DNA of 64,000 nt from Novosphingobium aureum (GCF_015865035.1 NZ_JADZGI010000001.1:1736001-1800000); one strand, 5' to 3'. Positions 54,055 through 63,456 are shown, counted from the first letter of the stretch. Program-made: numbers and translations. Notes: generated by a model not told the origin, from the letters alone.

Positions 54055-56691
54055 ATGAAGTTCAGGGATTCTACATCGCTCGCTGCCATCAAGATCGCAC
54101 TCGGCGCGGCATCCATGTTCGGTGTCGCCTCGCCCGCGCTTGCACAGTCCGCTGGCGCACCGGCAACCTCTGCCGATGCCATCGCCGAGGCGGCTGAATC
54201 GATCGTCGTGCTGGGTACGCGCCGTACCGACCGCTCGATCACCGATTCTGCTTCGCCGGTCGACGTCATCGGCGCCGAGGAACTCGCCAGCCAGCCTGCC
54301 GGCGACATGCTCGACGTTCTTCGCAACATCGTGCCCAGCTTCAACGTCGGGCAGAACACCATCGCCGACGCCTCGACCTTCGTGCGCGCCCCCTCGATCC
54401 GCGGTCTTCCGGGCGACATGACCCTGGTCATGATCAACGGCAAGCGCCTCAATCGTTCGGCGCTGGTGCAGGTGGCCCCTTCGGACACCAACGCGCTTTC
54501 CCAAGGTGCCGACCTTTCGGTTCTGCCCTCGATCGCCTTCGGCAACCTCCAGATCCTGCGCGAGGGCGCGACCGCGCAATATGGCTCGGACGCGATTGCC
54601 GGTGTTATCAATTACACCCTGCGCGAGGACGAAGGCTTCGAGCTCACGGGCCGTTACGGGCAGTTCTACGATGGCGGCGGCGACGGCAAGAGCCGCCAGA
54701 TCGCTGGCTATGCCGGCTTCAACATCGGTGAGCGCGGTTTCATCGGCGTTGCCGGCGAATGGAACAAGGACGACGGCACCATCCGTAACGAGACCCGCCC
54801 CAGCGCGGTGATCTTCGCGGACACCTACCCCGATCTCGCAGACCAGCTGCCCAACTATCCGGGGCCGGTCCAGATCTACGGCAACTCCCCGGCGAAGGGC
54901 TGGAAGGCGACTTTCAACGCCCACTACGACATTACTGACACCAGCCAGATCTACGCCTTCGGCAACTTCGCCCACGAGCGCAAGGTCCAGAGCTTCAACT
55001 ATCGCCCGCCCTATACCTTCCCGGCCGAGACGACGACCGGCGAGATCCGCAACCAGAGCCGCAACAGCTCATTCGGCCATCCGATCTACCTGACATCGTG
55101 CCCGACCGGAAATGCGACCTGCCCGAGCGGCGGCTACGTCCTCGACGACAACACCTTCTCGTTCACCGATCTCTACCCCGCAGGCTTCACCCCGATGTTC
55201 GTCGGCGTGAAGGACCAGGCCTACGGCGTGGTCGGCTGGAAGGGTGACCTGAGCGACGATTTCACCTTCAACATCTCGGCCTCGACCGCCAAGAACCAGC
55301 TCGAGCTCTCGATGTTCAACTCGCTCAACGCGAGCTATGGCCCCGACAGCCAGACCGATTTCTATTTCGGCAAGCTGATCCAGGAGGAGTTCGACTACAA
55401 CGCCGACTTCACCTATGCGCTCGATGCCGGACTCGCGAGCCCGATCACGATCGCGTTCGGCGCCGAATACCGCCGCGAGGTCTACACCGCGACCGAGGGC
55501 GACGAGCAGAGCTACGGCCTCGGGCCCTACACCTCCCAGGATCTCTACGTTGAGACCGCACCGGGTGTCTTCGCCTACGATTCGACCGTGTCGATGTCGC
55601 CGGGCGCGAGTGGCTACGGTGGCACCAGCCCCGATGCGGCAGGCAGCTACTCGCAGAACGCATATGCCGGTTACCTCAGCGTCGAGGCTGACGTTACCGA
55701 CGCGCTCACGCTAGGCGCAGCGGGCCGCTACGAGCACTACAATACCTTCGGCAGTGCGACCGTGGGCAAGATCAACGCCTTGTGGCGCGTGACCCCGAGC
55801 CTCTCGGTACGCGGTACCGTGGGTACCGGCTTCCACGCTCCGTCGCCGGGCCAGGACAACGTCCAGATCCTGACCACTTCGTTCACCAACGGCCTCCAGG
55901 TCCAGACGGGTACCTATCCGACCTCGAGCGCGATCTCGCAGTATTTCGGCGCGACCCCGCTCAAGCCGGAGAAGTCGACCAACTACGGTCTCGGCTTCGT
56001 GTTCACCCCGGTCTCGGGCTTCACGCTTACGGTCGATGGCTACATCATCGAGCTGCGTGACCGTATCGGTGTCTCGCAGACCTACTCGGTCACTGCCGAG
56101 GACATCGCACTGCAGCCCGCGCTGCTCGCGGTGGGCGAGGGCGGCGACGTCCAGTACCCGACCAGCGGCTACGACTCGCGTACCAGCGGCGTCGACGTCG
56201 TGGGTACCTACAAGACCGGTCTCGGGGCAGGCCTGCTTAACCTGACGCTCGCCTACAACTACAACAAGACCAAGGTCACCGATTACGACACCGACGTGAT
56301 CGGCGAAAACCAGAAGATCGACATCGAGCGGCTCAACCCGCAGCACCGTGCGACCTTCTCCGCAGGCTACAATTTCGGCGACTTCGCGCTGATGGCGCGC
56401 GAGAACTTCTACTCGTCCTTCAAGAACCAGCAGCAGTTCCCGGGCCAGACCTTCGGTTCGGAATTCACCACCGACATCGAGGCCAGCTACACCTTCGACG
56501 AGCGCTTCACCCTCGCGGTCGGCGCGACCAACGTCTTCAACAACTATCCCGACAAGATCGAGGCTTCGGCACAGAACCCGATCTACGTCCTTACCAACAG
56601 CCTCTCGAACGGCCTGGTCTACCCCTCGAGCGGTGGCCCCTTCGGCATCAACGGTGGCTTCTGGTACGCCAGGGTTGGCGTGAAGTTCTGA
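54055..56691 (+). CDS. TonB-dependent outer membrane receptor
   Basis: The 878-residue protein has a signal peptide ending at ALAQ (about residue 31), a probable TonB box near ESIVVLGTR, a plug domain (residues 60-185, VMINGKRLNRSA, REGATAQYGSDAIAGVINY) and a 22-strand barrel ending in VGVKF. It imports an unknown, probably large or scarce substrate. There is no N-terminal transducer domain. A terminator follows. The upstream control region links it with the neighbouring two-component system, and the TSUP and aminotransferase genes behind it share its direction. Confidence 0.93.
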   Translation: MKFRDSTSLAAIKIALGAASMFGVASPALAQSAGAPATSADAIAEAAESIVVLGTRRTDRSITDSASPVDVIGAEELASQPAGDMLDVLRNIVPSFNVGQNTIADASTFVRAPSIRGLPGDMTLVMINGKRLNRSALVQVAPSDTNALSQGADLSVLPSIAFGNLQILREGATAQYGSDAIAGVINYTLREDEGFELTGRYGQFYDGGGDGKSRQIAGYAGFNIGERGFIGVAGEWNKDDGTIRNETRPSAVIFADTYPDLADQLPNYPGPVQIYGNSPAKGWKATFNAHYDITDTSQIYAFGNFAHERKVQSFNYRPPYTFPAETTTGEIRNQSRNSSFGHPIYLTSCPTGNATCPSGGYVLDDNTFSFTDLYPAGFTPMFVGVKDQAYGVVGWKGDLSDDFTFNISASTAKNQLELSMFNSLNASYGPDSQTDFYFGKLIQEEFDYNADFTYALDAGLASPITIAFGAEYRREVYTATEGDEQSYGLGPYTSQDLYVETAPGVFAYDSTVSMSPGASGYGGTSPDAAGSYSQNAYAGYLSVEADVTDALTLGAAGRYEHYNTFGSATVGKINALWRVTPSLSVRGTVGTGFHAPSPGQDNVQILTTSFTNGLQVQTGTYPTSSAISQYFGATPLKPEKSTNYGLGFVFTPVSGFTLTVDGYIIELRDRIGVSQTYSVTAEDIALQPALLAVGEGGDVQYPTSGYDSRTSGVDVVGTYKTGLGAGLLNLTLAYNYNKTKVTDYDTDVIGENQKIDIERLNPQHRATFSAGYNFGDFALMARENFYSSFKNQQQFPGQTFGSEFTTDIEASYTFDERFTLAVGATNVFNNYPDKIEASAQNPIYVLTNSLSNGLVYPSSGGPFGINGGFWYARVGVKF

Positions 56692-56704
56692 TCCTACGGC
56701 AACT

Positions 56705-56745
56705 CGGGCGCCTCTGTCAGTCTACGGGAGGGGCGCCCGTTTTTT
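56705..56745 (+). terminator. Rho-independent terminator after the TonB receptor
   Basis: CGGGCGCC and GGCGCCCG form an 8-bp stem with a 19-base loop, followed by six T. Confidence 0.8.
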
Positions 56746-56808
56746 CGCAAATCATCAAAATTGTGCAGACGTCATAAAATTGAAGTCCGATCTAGTGGAG
56801 TAATGATA

Positions 56809-57636
56809 GTGTTCGAGTCGATGGATTGGCTTATTCCCGTAATCGGACTGCTGGCGGCGGGGCTCGCTGCGGGTTTCGCCGGCGGTGTCTTCGGCATCGG
56901 CGGCGGCTTCGTTGTCGTTCCGGCGCTGCTGATCATGCTCCCGCTGCTCGGCGGCGATCATGCGCAGTATGCCCACGTCGCGATCGGTACTTCGGCAGCC
57001 ACCATCATCATTACTTCGATCCGCTCCGTATTGAGCCACAATAAGCGCGGATCGGTCGATTTCGAGGTGCTCAAGAGCTGGGCACCCTGGATCGTCATCG
57101 GCGACGTGCTGGGCGTGATGCTCGCCAACTTCGTCGACGGCACCTTCCTCAAGCTGGTCTTCGCCACGGGCGTCCTGCTCATGTCTATGATCTTCTTGCT
57201 CCCGCACCTCTCGCGGCTGGTGCTCTCAGATCACATGCCCGGCGGTATCGTCCGGGTCGGCATTTCGGGCGGGCTTGGCGTTTTCTCCTCGCTGCTCGGC
57301 ATCGGTGGCGGCACGATCGCGATCATGGTGATGACCATGTGCGGGCGCACCATCCACAAGGCGGTGGGCACGGCCTCGGGTGTCGGCACGCTGATCGCGG
57401 TGCCCAGTGCCATCGGCTTCGCCATCATCGGCCTGAAGGAGCAGGGGCTGCCCTGGGGCTCGGTCGGCTTCGTCAACCTGCCCGCGGTCCTTGCCATTTC
57501 CTCGATGTCGCTGATCACCGCGCCGCTCGGCGTGGCAGCGGCCCACTCGCTCGAACCAAAGACGCTCAAGCGCACCTTCGGTGTCTACCTCATCTTCGTC
57601 GCGCTGATCATGTACCGCAGCGCGGTCAAGGTGTGA
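56809..57636 (+). CDS. TauE/SafE (TSUP) family permease
   Basis: The 275-residue protein has eight or so helices in two halves, each with the glycine-rich TSUP repeat (GGVFGIGGGFVVVPAL and SSLLGIGGGTIAIMVM). The family moves sulfite, sulfonates and other small anions. GTG at 56809 has GGAG eight bases upstream and is chosen; ATG 56803 is only two bases from it, and ATG 56821 lacks a site. The 68-bp gap to the aminotransferase suggests an operon. TCATCAA and GTCATAAAATTG upstream resemble parts of the Pho box weakly. Confidence 0.85.
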   Translation: MFESMDWLIPVIGLLAAGLAAGFAGGVFGIGGGFVVVPALLIMLPLLGGDHAQYAHVAIGTSAATIIITSIRSVLSHNKRGSVDFEVLKSWAPWIVIGDVLGVMLANFVDGTFLKLVFATGVLLMSMIFLLPHLSRLVLSDHMPGGIVRVGISGGLGVFSSLLGIGGGTIAIMVMTMCGRTIHKAVGTASGVGTLIAVPSAIGFAIIGLKEQGLPWGSVGFVNLPAVLAISSMSLITAPLGVAAAHSLEPKTLKRTFGVYLIFVALIMYRSAVKV

Positions 57637-57704
57637 TGCCCGGCCACGCGAATTTCCCCTCGCCACGACATCACCTCCCAGAGAATTATCAGGAGTTGCA
57701 TCCC

Positions 57705-58907
57705 ATGTCCGACCTCGTCACCGAAACTCTCGCAGCCCCCGTGGGCACCGATGCCAACCAGGACGCGTTCAATGCCGATCTCATGCGCCGTGGCTATTCG
57801 CGCCGCTCGCTGGGCAAGATCGCGGCGCTGCTGAGCGGCACCGTCGCCGTTGCCGGCGCAGCTTCGCCCGCTTTCGCACAGCAGTCGGCCAAGGCCGTAG
57901 CAGGCGCCGTGCGGATCGGTTCGAACGAGTGCTGGACCGGGCCGCTGCCCGCCGGTGCGCAGGCGGCGATGAAGATCGTTTCCGAAGGCAACCGCTACGA
58001 GCCGGACGACGAGCACGCCAAGCTCTTCGCCGCGGTCTCCGAGGTCGAGGGCGTACCGGTCGAGCGTATCCTCGCATGGCCGGGCTCGAGCGACCCGCTC
58101 GCGCGCGTCCCCGTCACTTTTGCCTCGCCCACCCGCGGCATCGTCACCGCCGACCCGACCTACGAATCGATCTGGCGCACCGGCGACTACATCGGCGCCA
58201 AGGTGACCAAGGTTCCACTGACCGCCGACTACCGCCACGACGTCAAGGCAATGCTCGCCGCCGATCCCAATGCCGGGCTCTACTACATCTGCTCGCCCAA
58301 CAACCCGACCGGCACGATCACCCCGATCGCGGATATCGAGTGGCTGGCCGTGAACAAGCCCAAGGACGCGGTGCTGCTGATCGACGAGGCCTACATCCAC
58401 TGGTCCGAGACGCCGCGCGCGGCGAAGCTTGCGGTGGAACGCGACGACGTTCTGGTCATGCGTACCTTCTCCAAGCTGTTCGGCATGGCCGGCATGCGCC
58501 TCGGGCTGACCTTCGCGGCGCCTTCGCTTCACGAGAAGATGATGCGCTACGATGGCGGCCAGGTGACCAACATGCTGCCGATGACCGCGGTCGCCTGCGG
58601 CACGGCCTCGGTCCCGCTCGCAAGCGAGATCAAGGCTCGCGCCGACGAGATGATCGCCGCGCGCGACTATGCCACCGCCCATGTCGAAAAGCGCGGCCTC
58701 AAGGTCATCCCGGGCAGCCACGCGAACATGTTCATGGTCGAGTGGAAGGACAAGACGCCCAAGCAAATGATGGCAGCCTTCCTCGATCAGGGCGTGCAGA
58801 TCGGCCGCGGCTGGAGTGCCTATCCCCAGGCATCGCGCATTACCGTTGGCTCGATGGAGGAGATGCAGAAGTTCTGCCTCGCCCTCGACAAGATCCTCAT
58901 GGCCTGA
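57705..58907 (+). CDS. Tat-exported HisC-like aminotransferase
   Basis: The 400-residue protein starts with a long N region, the twin-arginine motif YSRRSLGK (residues 31-38), a hydrophobic stretch and the cleavage site AFAQQ near residue 58. The mature part is a full fold type I PLP enzyme of the histidinol-phosphate aminotransferase group: SPNNPTG (N200), DEAYIHW (D227, Y230), the PLP lysine K257 in RTFSKLFGMAGMRLG and R265. The usual NENP motif is replaced by SNECWTGP. It should fold with its cofactor in the cytoplasm and work in the periplasm. Substrate unknown. AGGAG nine bases upstream fixes the start. Confidence 0.85.
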   Translation: MSDLVTETLAAPVGTDANQDAFNADLMRRGYSRRSLGKIAALLSGTVAVAGAASPAFAQQSAKAVAGAVRIGSNECWTGPLPAGAQAAMKIVSEGNRYEPDDEHAKLFAAVSEVEGVPVERILAWPGSSDPLARVPVTFASPTRGIVTADPTYESIWRTGDYIGAKVTKVPLTADYRHDVKAMLAADPNAGLYYICSPNNPTGTITPIADIEWLAVNKPKDAVLLIDEAYIHWSETPRAAKLAVERDDVLVMRTFSKLFGMAGMRLGLTFAAPSLHEKMMRYDGGQVTNMLPMTAVACGTASVPLASEIKARADEMIAARDYATAHVEKRGLKVIPGSHANMFMVEWKDKTPKQMMAAFLDQGVQIGRGWSAYPQASRITVGSMEEMQKFCLALDKILMA

Positions 58908-59231
58908 CCGGCCGGGGGCTCATGACGCGCAGGCTGGCGTTCCCTCGTTTCTCTCCTTCGGCGAGGGGACTGTTCCGGCCCGGATAGCAACTGGGCCCGC
59001 AGCGCTCGCTACTGCGGGCAGCTGTTCTGGAAAGGGACCCGTAGGCTTCATGCCTTCGGGTCCTTTTTCGCAACTGATGAAAGCATCGGGTGCCTCGCCG
59101 ATTGTCCGAAGAGCGGATGTCCTTGATGGCAAGCCGCTGAAATCGGTGCTCCGAGCCTGTCCTGCCATGTCCGGCTGTGGCATAGTGACCGCAGGCGGTG
59201 CGAGGCAATTCAAGGCAGGAGCAATGGGCGC
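58908..59231. other. 324-bp gap with one terminator, no gene
   Basis: Apart from the hairpin at 59032-59068, no protein or RNA gene is seen. The last 100 bp may hold the promoter for the following crotonase gene. Confidence 0.6.
59032..59068 (+). terminator. Rho-independent terminator after the aminotransferase gene
   Basis: A stem of 14 paired bases (one T-T mismatch, one G-T pair) closes a TTCAT loop and leads into T5. It closes the TSUP-aminotransferase transcript. Confidence 0.82.
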
Positions 59232-60005
59232 ATGACGATTTCGGTTAGTCTCGAGAGCGACGGGCCGCTGGCGAGGATCACGTTTTCGAAGCCGCCGCAC
59301 AACTTCGCCTGCCCCGACCTCCTGCGTCAGATCGCCGACGCCGTTTACAAGGTCGACAACGATCCCAGGCTGCGGTGCACCTTGCTCAGCTCGCAGGGAC
59401 GTTCGTTCTGCGCCGGTGCCGATCTGGCCGGTGACGAGAAGATCGCAGGTTCCGGGGGCATGGCCACGATCGCGCAGCTCTACGGCCAGGCCGAACGCCT
59501 GTTCCGCAGGCGCAAGCCGATGGTCGCGGCGGTGCAGGGCGCGGCGGTCGGGGCCGGGCTTGGGCTCGCACTCACCGCCGATTTTCGTATCGGCGATGCG
59601 ACGACGCGGCTTGCGGCCAATTTCACCCGTCTCGGCTTTCATCCCGGCTTCGCGCTGACTTACACCTTGCCCCGCCTGCTAGGAGAGCAACGAGCCAGCT
59701 GGATGATGATGTCCTCGCAGCGGATCAAGCCCGAACAGGCGCTCGACTGGGGGCTGCTCGACCGGCTCGCCGATGATGGCGACCTCGAAGAGGCCGCGCG
59801 GACCATGGCCCACGAGATCGCCGACAATGCGCCGCTGGCGCTGCTCGCTGTGCGCCGCACGCTGACCGACGGCATGGCCAAGGCGGCTGCGGCAGCGATG
59901 CGGCGCGAACATGCCGAGCAGGCAGCGCTGCGCACCACTGCCGACTATGCCGAGGGTGTGGCATCGGTATTCGAGCGGCGTCCGGCGAACTTTACCGGCA
60001 GCTGA
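59232..60005 (+). CDS. Enoyl-CoA hydratase/isomerase family protein
   Basis: The 257-residue crotonase-fold protein has the two oxyanion segments SFCAGADL and VGAGLGLALTADFRI. The usual catalytic Glu pair is not obvious: the second position is in RLGFHPGFALTY rather than the common E-x-x-LG, so it may be an isomerase or have another function. Beta-oxidation or aromatic-acid breakdown are possible. It converges with the DUF2238-like gene. Confidence 0.82.
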   Translation: MTISVSLESDGPLARITFSKPPHNFACPDLLRQIADAVYKVDNDPRLRCTLLSSQGRSFCAGADLAGDEKIAGSGGMATIAQLYGQAERLFRRRKPMVAAVQGAAVGAGLGLALTADFRIGDATTRLAANFTRLGFHPGFALTYTLPRLLGEQRASWMMMSSQRIKPEQALDWGLLDRLADDGDLEEAARTMAHEIADNAPLALLAVRRTLTDGMAKAAAAAMRREHAEQAALRTTADYAEGVASVFERRPANFTGS

Positions 60006-60027
60006 GAGCGGGCCGGCCCAGGGCAGG

Positions 60028-60768
60028 TCAGCTTCGGTCGCTTGCGGTCTGGCTCCCGAAGAAGCGCGGATAGCGCGCGACGAAGCGCTGCAGCCAGTCG
60101 CGCCGACCCTCGCGTCTTGCGCTGAGCATGTAGGACAGCCCGACGAGGCTGGCGATCAGCGCGCCGGTGGTGTCGACGATGAGGTCCCACATCGTGTCGG
60201 TCAGGCCCGAAGGGTCGCCCAGCATTTCCTTTTGCATGTTCATGCCGAAAAGCTGGTCCATCGAGAACTCGAAAATCTCCCAGATAGCACCCAGTCCGAC
60301 ACTGAAGAAGAACGCAAAGAACGCGAGGAACAGCGGGCGCATGTGCAGGCTGACGGTCTCGGATTCGTTGAGCAGGTAGAGCACGAGGAAACCCAGCAGC
60401 CCCAGCAGCACGCCCGAACTGGTGTGCAGAACCAGATCCCACCACCAGAACTTCTCGTAGAAGTCGCCGACTTCGCCGAGGAACAGCGTGGCGAAGATGA
60501 AGGCCACGGTGAAGATCTGGATCTCGACCGGGATATTGGCGACGAGATGGCGCTGGAAGCTGATCGGCAGCGCGATGACGGCCATCAGTCCCGCAACGAG
60601 AAATACGTGCGGCCACTGCCTGGAAATCACGAGAGTGACGAGCTCGGCCGCCATCACCACGAGAAAGCCATAGGTCACCAGCACCTGTATGCGGGGCGGG
60701 GCATGCAGGGGCTCTTCGCTCTGCGCTTCGTTGTCCGGCTGGTGCGGGGCGATCTGCTGGTCCTTCAT
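60028..60768 (-). CDS. DUF2238-like (YjdF family) membrane protein
   Basis: This protein of 246 residues has seven or so helices and the conserved LGAIWEIFEFSMDQLFGMNMQ and DTMWDLIVDTTGA segments of the family, whose acidic residues face the membrane. Function is unknown. The ATG at 60768 is used because codons upstream give a non-family, Arg-rich extension. Its promoter is in the gap to the acyl-CoA dehydrogenase. Confidence 0.8.
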   Translation of the reverse strand: MKDQQIAPHQPDNEAQSEEPLHAPPRIQVLVTYGFLVVMAAELVTLVISRQWPHVFLVAGLMAVIALPISFQRHLVANIPVEIQIFTVAFIFATLFLGEVGDFYEKFWWWDLVLHTSSGVLLGLLGFLVLYLLNESETVSLHMRPLFLAFFAFFFSVGLGAIWEIFEFSMDQLFGMNMQKEMLGDPSGLTDTMWDLIVDTTGALIASLVGLSYMLSARREGRRDWLQRFVARYPRFFGSQTASDRS

Positions 60769-61019
60769 CGCGCTCGATCCTGTCACGGCTGGGGGGCGAT
60801 TGCGACCCCGTTGGAAAAGGACGCGCGTTCGGGCCACGTTCGCAAGCGGGCGCTTGACGGCGGCGCACGCGTGCCTGATGTGCGCGGGCATTGGCGCGGC
60901 TTCCTCGTGAAACCGGCGCCCGGGCGGCGGGTTCCGCATGCCTGACGAGAACAACAAGGCCCATGAAGGCTTTAATGGATGAGAGGGGCCCGCAACGACG
61001 GGCCGTGAAAGGATTGCAG

Positions 61020-62183
61020 ATGAAGGCTACCCCCGATTTCGACTTCGCGCTTGGCGAGAGCGCGCAGATGATCCGCGAGACGGTCGCGCGCTTCGCTGAC
61101 GAGCGCATCGCGCCGCTTGCCGCCCGCGTCGATGCAGAGGACTGGTTCCCGCGCGAACTGTGGAGCGAGATGGGCGAACTGGGCCTGCACGGCATCACCG
61201 TCGAGGAGGAACAGGGCGGCATCGGCCTCGGCTATCTAGAGCACGTCATCGCGGTCGAAGAAGTGAGCCGCGCCTCGGCCTCGGTCGGACTTTCCTATGG
61301 CGCGCATTCGAACCTGTGCGTGAACCAGATCCGCCGCTGGGGCAGCGATGCCCAGAAGGCGAAGTACCTGCCGGGCCTGATCTCGGGCGAGCATGTCGGC
61401 AGCCTTGCCATGTCCGAGACGGGCGCAGGTTCCGACGTGGTGGGCATGAAGCTGCGCGCCGACGCAGTGGAGGGCGGCTATCGCCTCAACGGCACCAAGT
61501 TCTGGATCACCAATGCCAGCGAGGCCGATACGCTGGTGGTCTATGCCAAGACCGACGCTTCCGCTGGCAGCAAGGGCATCACCGCATTCATCGTCGAGAA
61601 GGACATGCCCGGCTTCTCGATCGGCCAGAAGATCGACAAGATGGGCATGCGTGGCTCGCCGACCTGCGAGCTGGTCTTCGACGACTGCTTCGTGCCGGAG
61701 GAAAACGTCATGGGCCCGCTGGGCGGCGGCGTGAAGGTGCTGATGAGCGGCCTCGACTATGAGCGCGTGGTGCTTGCGGGGCTCCAGCTGGGCATCATGC
61801 AGGCCTGCCTCGACACGGTCATTCCCTATGTGCGTGAGCGCAAGCAGTTCGGCACCGCGATCGGCACCTTCCAGCTGATGCAGGCCAAGGTCGCGGACAT
61901 GTATGTCGCGCTCCAGTCGGCGCGCGCCTACGTCTACGCCGTGGCGCGCGCCTGCGATGCAGGCCAGACGACCCGTTTCGACGCAGCCGGCGCGATCCTG
62001 CTCGCAAGCGAGAGCGCCTTTCGCGTCGCGGGCGAGGCGGTCCAGGCGCTGGGCGGCGCGGGCTATACCAAGGACTGGCCGGTCGAGCGCTACCTGCGCG
62101 ATGCCAAGCTGCTCGACATCGGCGCAGGAACCAACGAGATCCGCCGCATGCTGATCGGGCGCGAGCTCATCGGGGCGGGCTGA
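61020..62183 (+). CDS. Isovaleryl-CoA dehydrogenase
   Basis: The 387-residue acyl-CoA dehydrogenase has the FAD signatures SLAMSETGAGSD and FWITNASEAD and the catalytic glutamate E248 in GLDYERVVLAG, the location specific for isovaleryl-CoA dehydrogenase rather than the C-terminal site of other members. It oxidises the leucine-derived isovaleryl-CoA. AAAGGA seven bases upstream fixes the ATG. Partner genes (mccA/B, auh, hmgL) are not next to it in this window. Confidence 0.9.
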   Translation: MKATPDFDFALGESAQMIRETVARFADERIAPLAARVDAEDWFPRELWSEMGELGLHGITVEEEQGGIGLGYLEHVIAVEEVSRASASVGLSYGAHSNLCVNQIRRWGSDAQKAKYLPGLISGEHVGSLAMSETGAGSDVVGMKLRADAVEGGYRLNGTKFWITNASEADTLVVYAKTDASAGSKGITAFIVEKDMPGFSIGQKIDKMGMRGSPTCELVFDDCFVPEENVMGPLGGGVKVLMSGLDYERVVLAGLQLGIMQACLDTVIPYVRERKQFGTAIGTFQLMQAKVADMYVALQSARAYVYAVARACDAGQTTRFDAAGAILLASESAFRVAGEAVQALGGAGYTKDWPVERYLRDAKLLDIGAGTNEIRRMLIGRELIGAG

Positions 62184-62201
62184 CCGCTCCGCCCCCGAGC
62201 G

Positions 62202-62948
62202 TCACCCGTTGAGTATGGCGAAGCGCTTGGCGAATTCGCCTTGCGCCTCGGCGTGGCGCAGGAAGCCCACGCGCTCGACGAGGATCTCGTCGGGCACTTC
62301 GGGCGCGGTCATGATTGCGGTTACTTCGGCGATGAAGTCTTCAAGGGGAAGGGCGCTCTCGCGCTGCGACTGGCCCGGGGTCAGCTCGGTCGCGACTTCG
62401 GGCGGGGCCAGTTCGTGGACTGCCACCGAAGTCTCGCGCAGCTGGTGGCGCAGCGTCTGGCTGAGCGAATGGATCGCGGCCTTGCTCGCCGAATAGGTCG
62501 GCGTACGTACCAGTGGGAGGAAGGCGAGCCCCGAGGATACTGTGACGAGAGCCGCCTCGGGCCGTGCGCGCAGGTGCGGCAGGAAGGCTGCGGCGAGATG
62601 GATCGGCGCGGTGAGGTTGGTCGCGATGATGCGGTCGGCAACTTCGGTCGACACCGTATCGGCGGCGTAGTTCTCGGGTTCCATGATCCCGGCATTGAGG
62701 ATTACCGCGTCGAGATCGGGATGATCGGCGAGCACGCGGCCGGGAAAGGCGGCCAGGTCTGCGGGATCGGTCACGTCGAGCCTGTAGCCGTGCATGCCCG
62801 GGTTTGCTTCCAGTGTCTCGCCTAGAGTCGTCTCGTTGCGACCGGTCACGATCAACGTGTTGGCGTGGCCGGCGAGCGCCTCGGCCAATGCGCGGCCGAT
62901 ACCCGAGTTGCCGCCGGTGATGAGGATCTTGCGATGGGTGAACTGCAT
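62202..62948 (-). CDS. DltE-like short-chain dehydrogenase
   Basis: The 248-residue classical SDR has TGGNSGIG at 11-18, NAG at 85-87, and the catalytic S139 and Y152-x3-K156 (YSASK). It resembles DltE/SDR oxidoreductases with broad carbonyl substrates. It starts with AGGAG nine bases upstream. It is divergent from the HxlR regulator 106 bp away, which probably controls it. Confidence 0.85.
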   Translation of the reverse strand: MQFTHRKILITGGNSGIGRALAEALAGHANTLIVTGRNETTLGETLEANPGMHGYRLDVTDPADLAAFPGRVLADHPDLDAVILNAGIMEPENYAADTVSTEVADRIIATNLTAPIHLAAAFLPHLRARPEAALVTVSSGLAFLPLVRTPTYSASKAAIHSLSQTLRHQLRETSVAVHELAPPEVATELTPGQSQRESALPLEDFIAEVTAIMTAPEVPDEILVERVGFLRHAEAQGEFAKRFAILNG

Positions 62949-63013
62949 GGGGGGATGCTCCTGGTTTCGTGTCGTCAGGAGATGCTCTCCATGCTACCTT
63001 TGCGAAAGTAGGC

Positions 63014-63042
63014 ACCTAAAAGAATTATACTTACCTAAAAGA
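63014..63042. repeat. Direct repeat ACCTAAAAGA (two copies)
   Basis: Two identical 10-bp copies are 19 bp apart between the divergent SDR and HxlR genes, and TAGGCACCTA overlapping the first forms a short palindrome. Two repeats spaced two helical turns apart are a likely operator for the HxlR protein encoded next door. Confidence 0.5.
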
Positions 63043-63054
63043 GAGCATGTTGAA

Positions 63055-63456
63055 ATGACGGCACAATCCATGCGTGATCATCTCCAGTCCCTGCCCGAAA
63101 CCGACCCCGAGCTCGACCGGCTCGTCACCGAGATCATCGGCCGCGTCGCCGACAAGTGGACAATGTTGCTGATCGAGGTGCTCACCGAAAAGGGTACCTG
63201 CCGCTTCGGTGAACTCGGCCGTGAATGCGTGGGGATCAGCCAGAAGATGCTGACCCAGACCCTGCGCGCGATGGAGCGCGACGGGCTCGTGACCCGCAAG
63301 ATCTATCCGGTCGTTCCGCCCAAGGTCGAATATGCATTGACCGAGATGGGGCTCGGACTGAGCGAGGCCTTCTGCGGGGTCTGGCTCTGGGCCGAACGCA
63401 ATCGCGCTGCCATCGAGCAGGCCCGCTCCGACTATGCCGCAAGGGAGGAAGCCTAA
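63055..63456 (+). CDS. HxlR family transcriptional regulator
   Basis: The 133-residue winged-helix protein has GRVADKWTMLLIEVL, CRFGELGRECVGISQKMLTQTLRAMERDGL and VEYALTEMGLGL, the HxlR core. A cysteine (GTCRFGEL) lies near the first position where family members sense redox or electrophiles. It likely represses the divergent short-chain dehydrogenase. An in-frame stop excludes the upstream ATG at 63047. Confidence 0.92.
   Translation: MTAQSMRDHLQSLPETDPELDRLVTEIIGRVADKWTMLLIEVLTEKGTCRFGELGRECVGISQKMLTQTLRAMERDGLVTRKIYPVVPPKVEYALTEMGLGLSEAFCGVWLWAERNRAAIEQARSDYAAREEA

Noticed and set aside
56747..56782. A third Pho box before the TSUP gene
   Set aside because: Only TCATCAA and GTCATAAAATTG match parts of the motif; the second repeat is missing, so it is mentioned only as weak.
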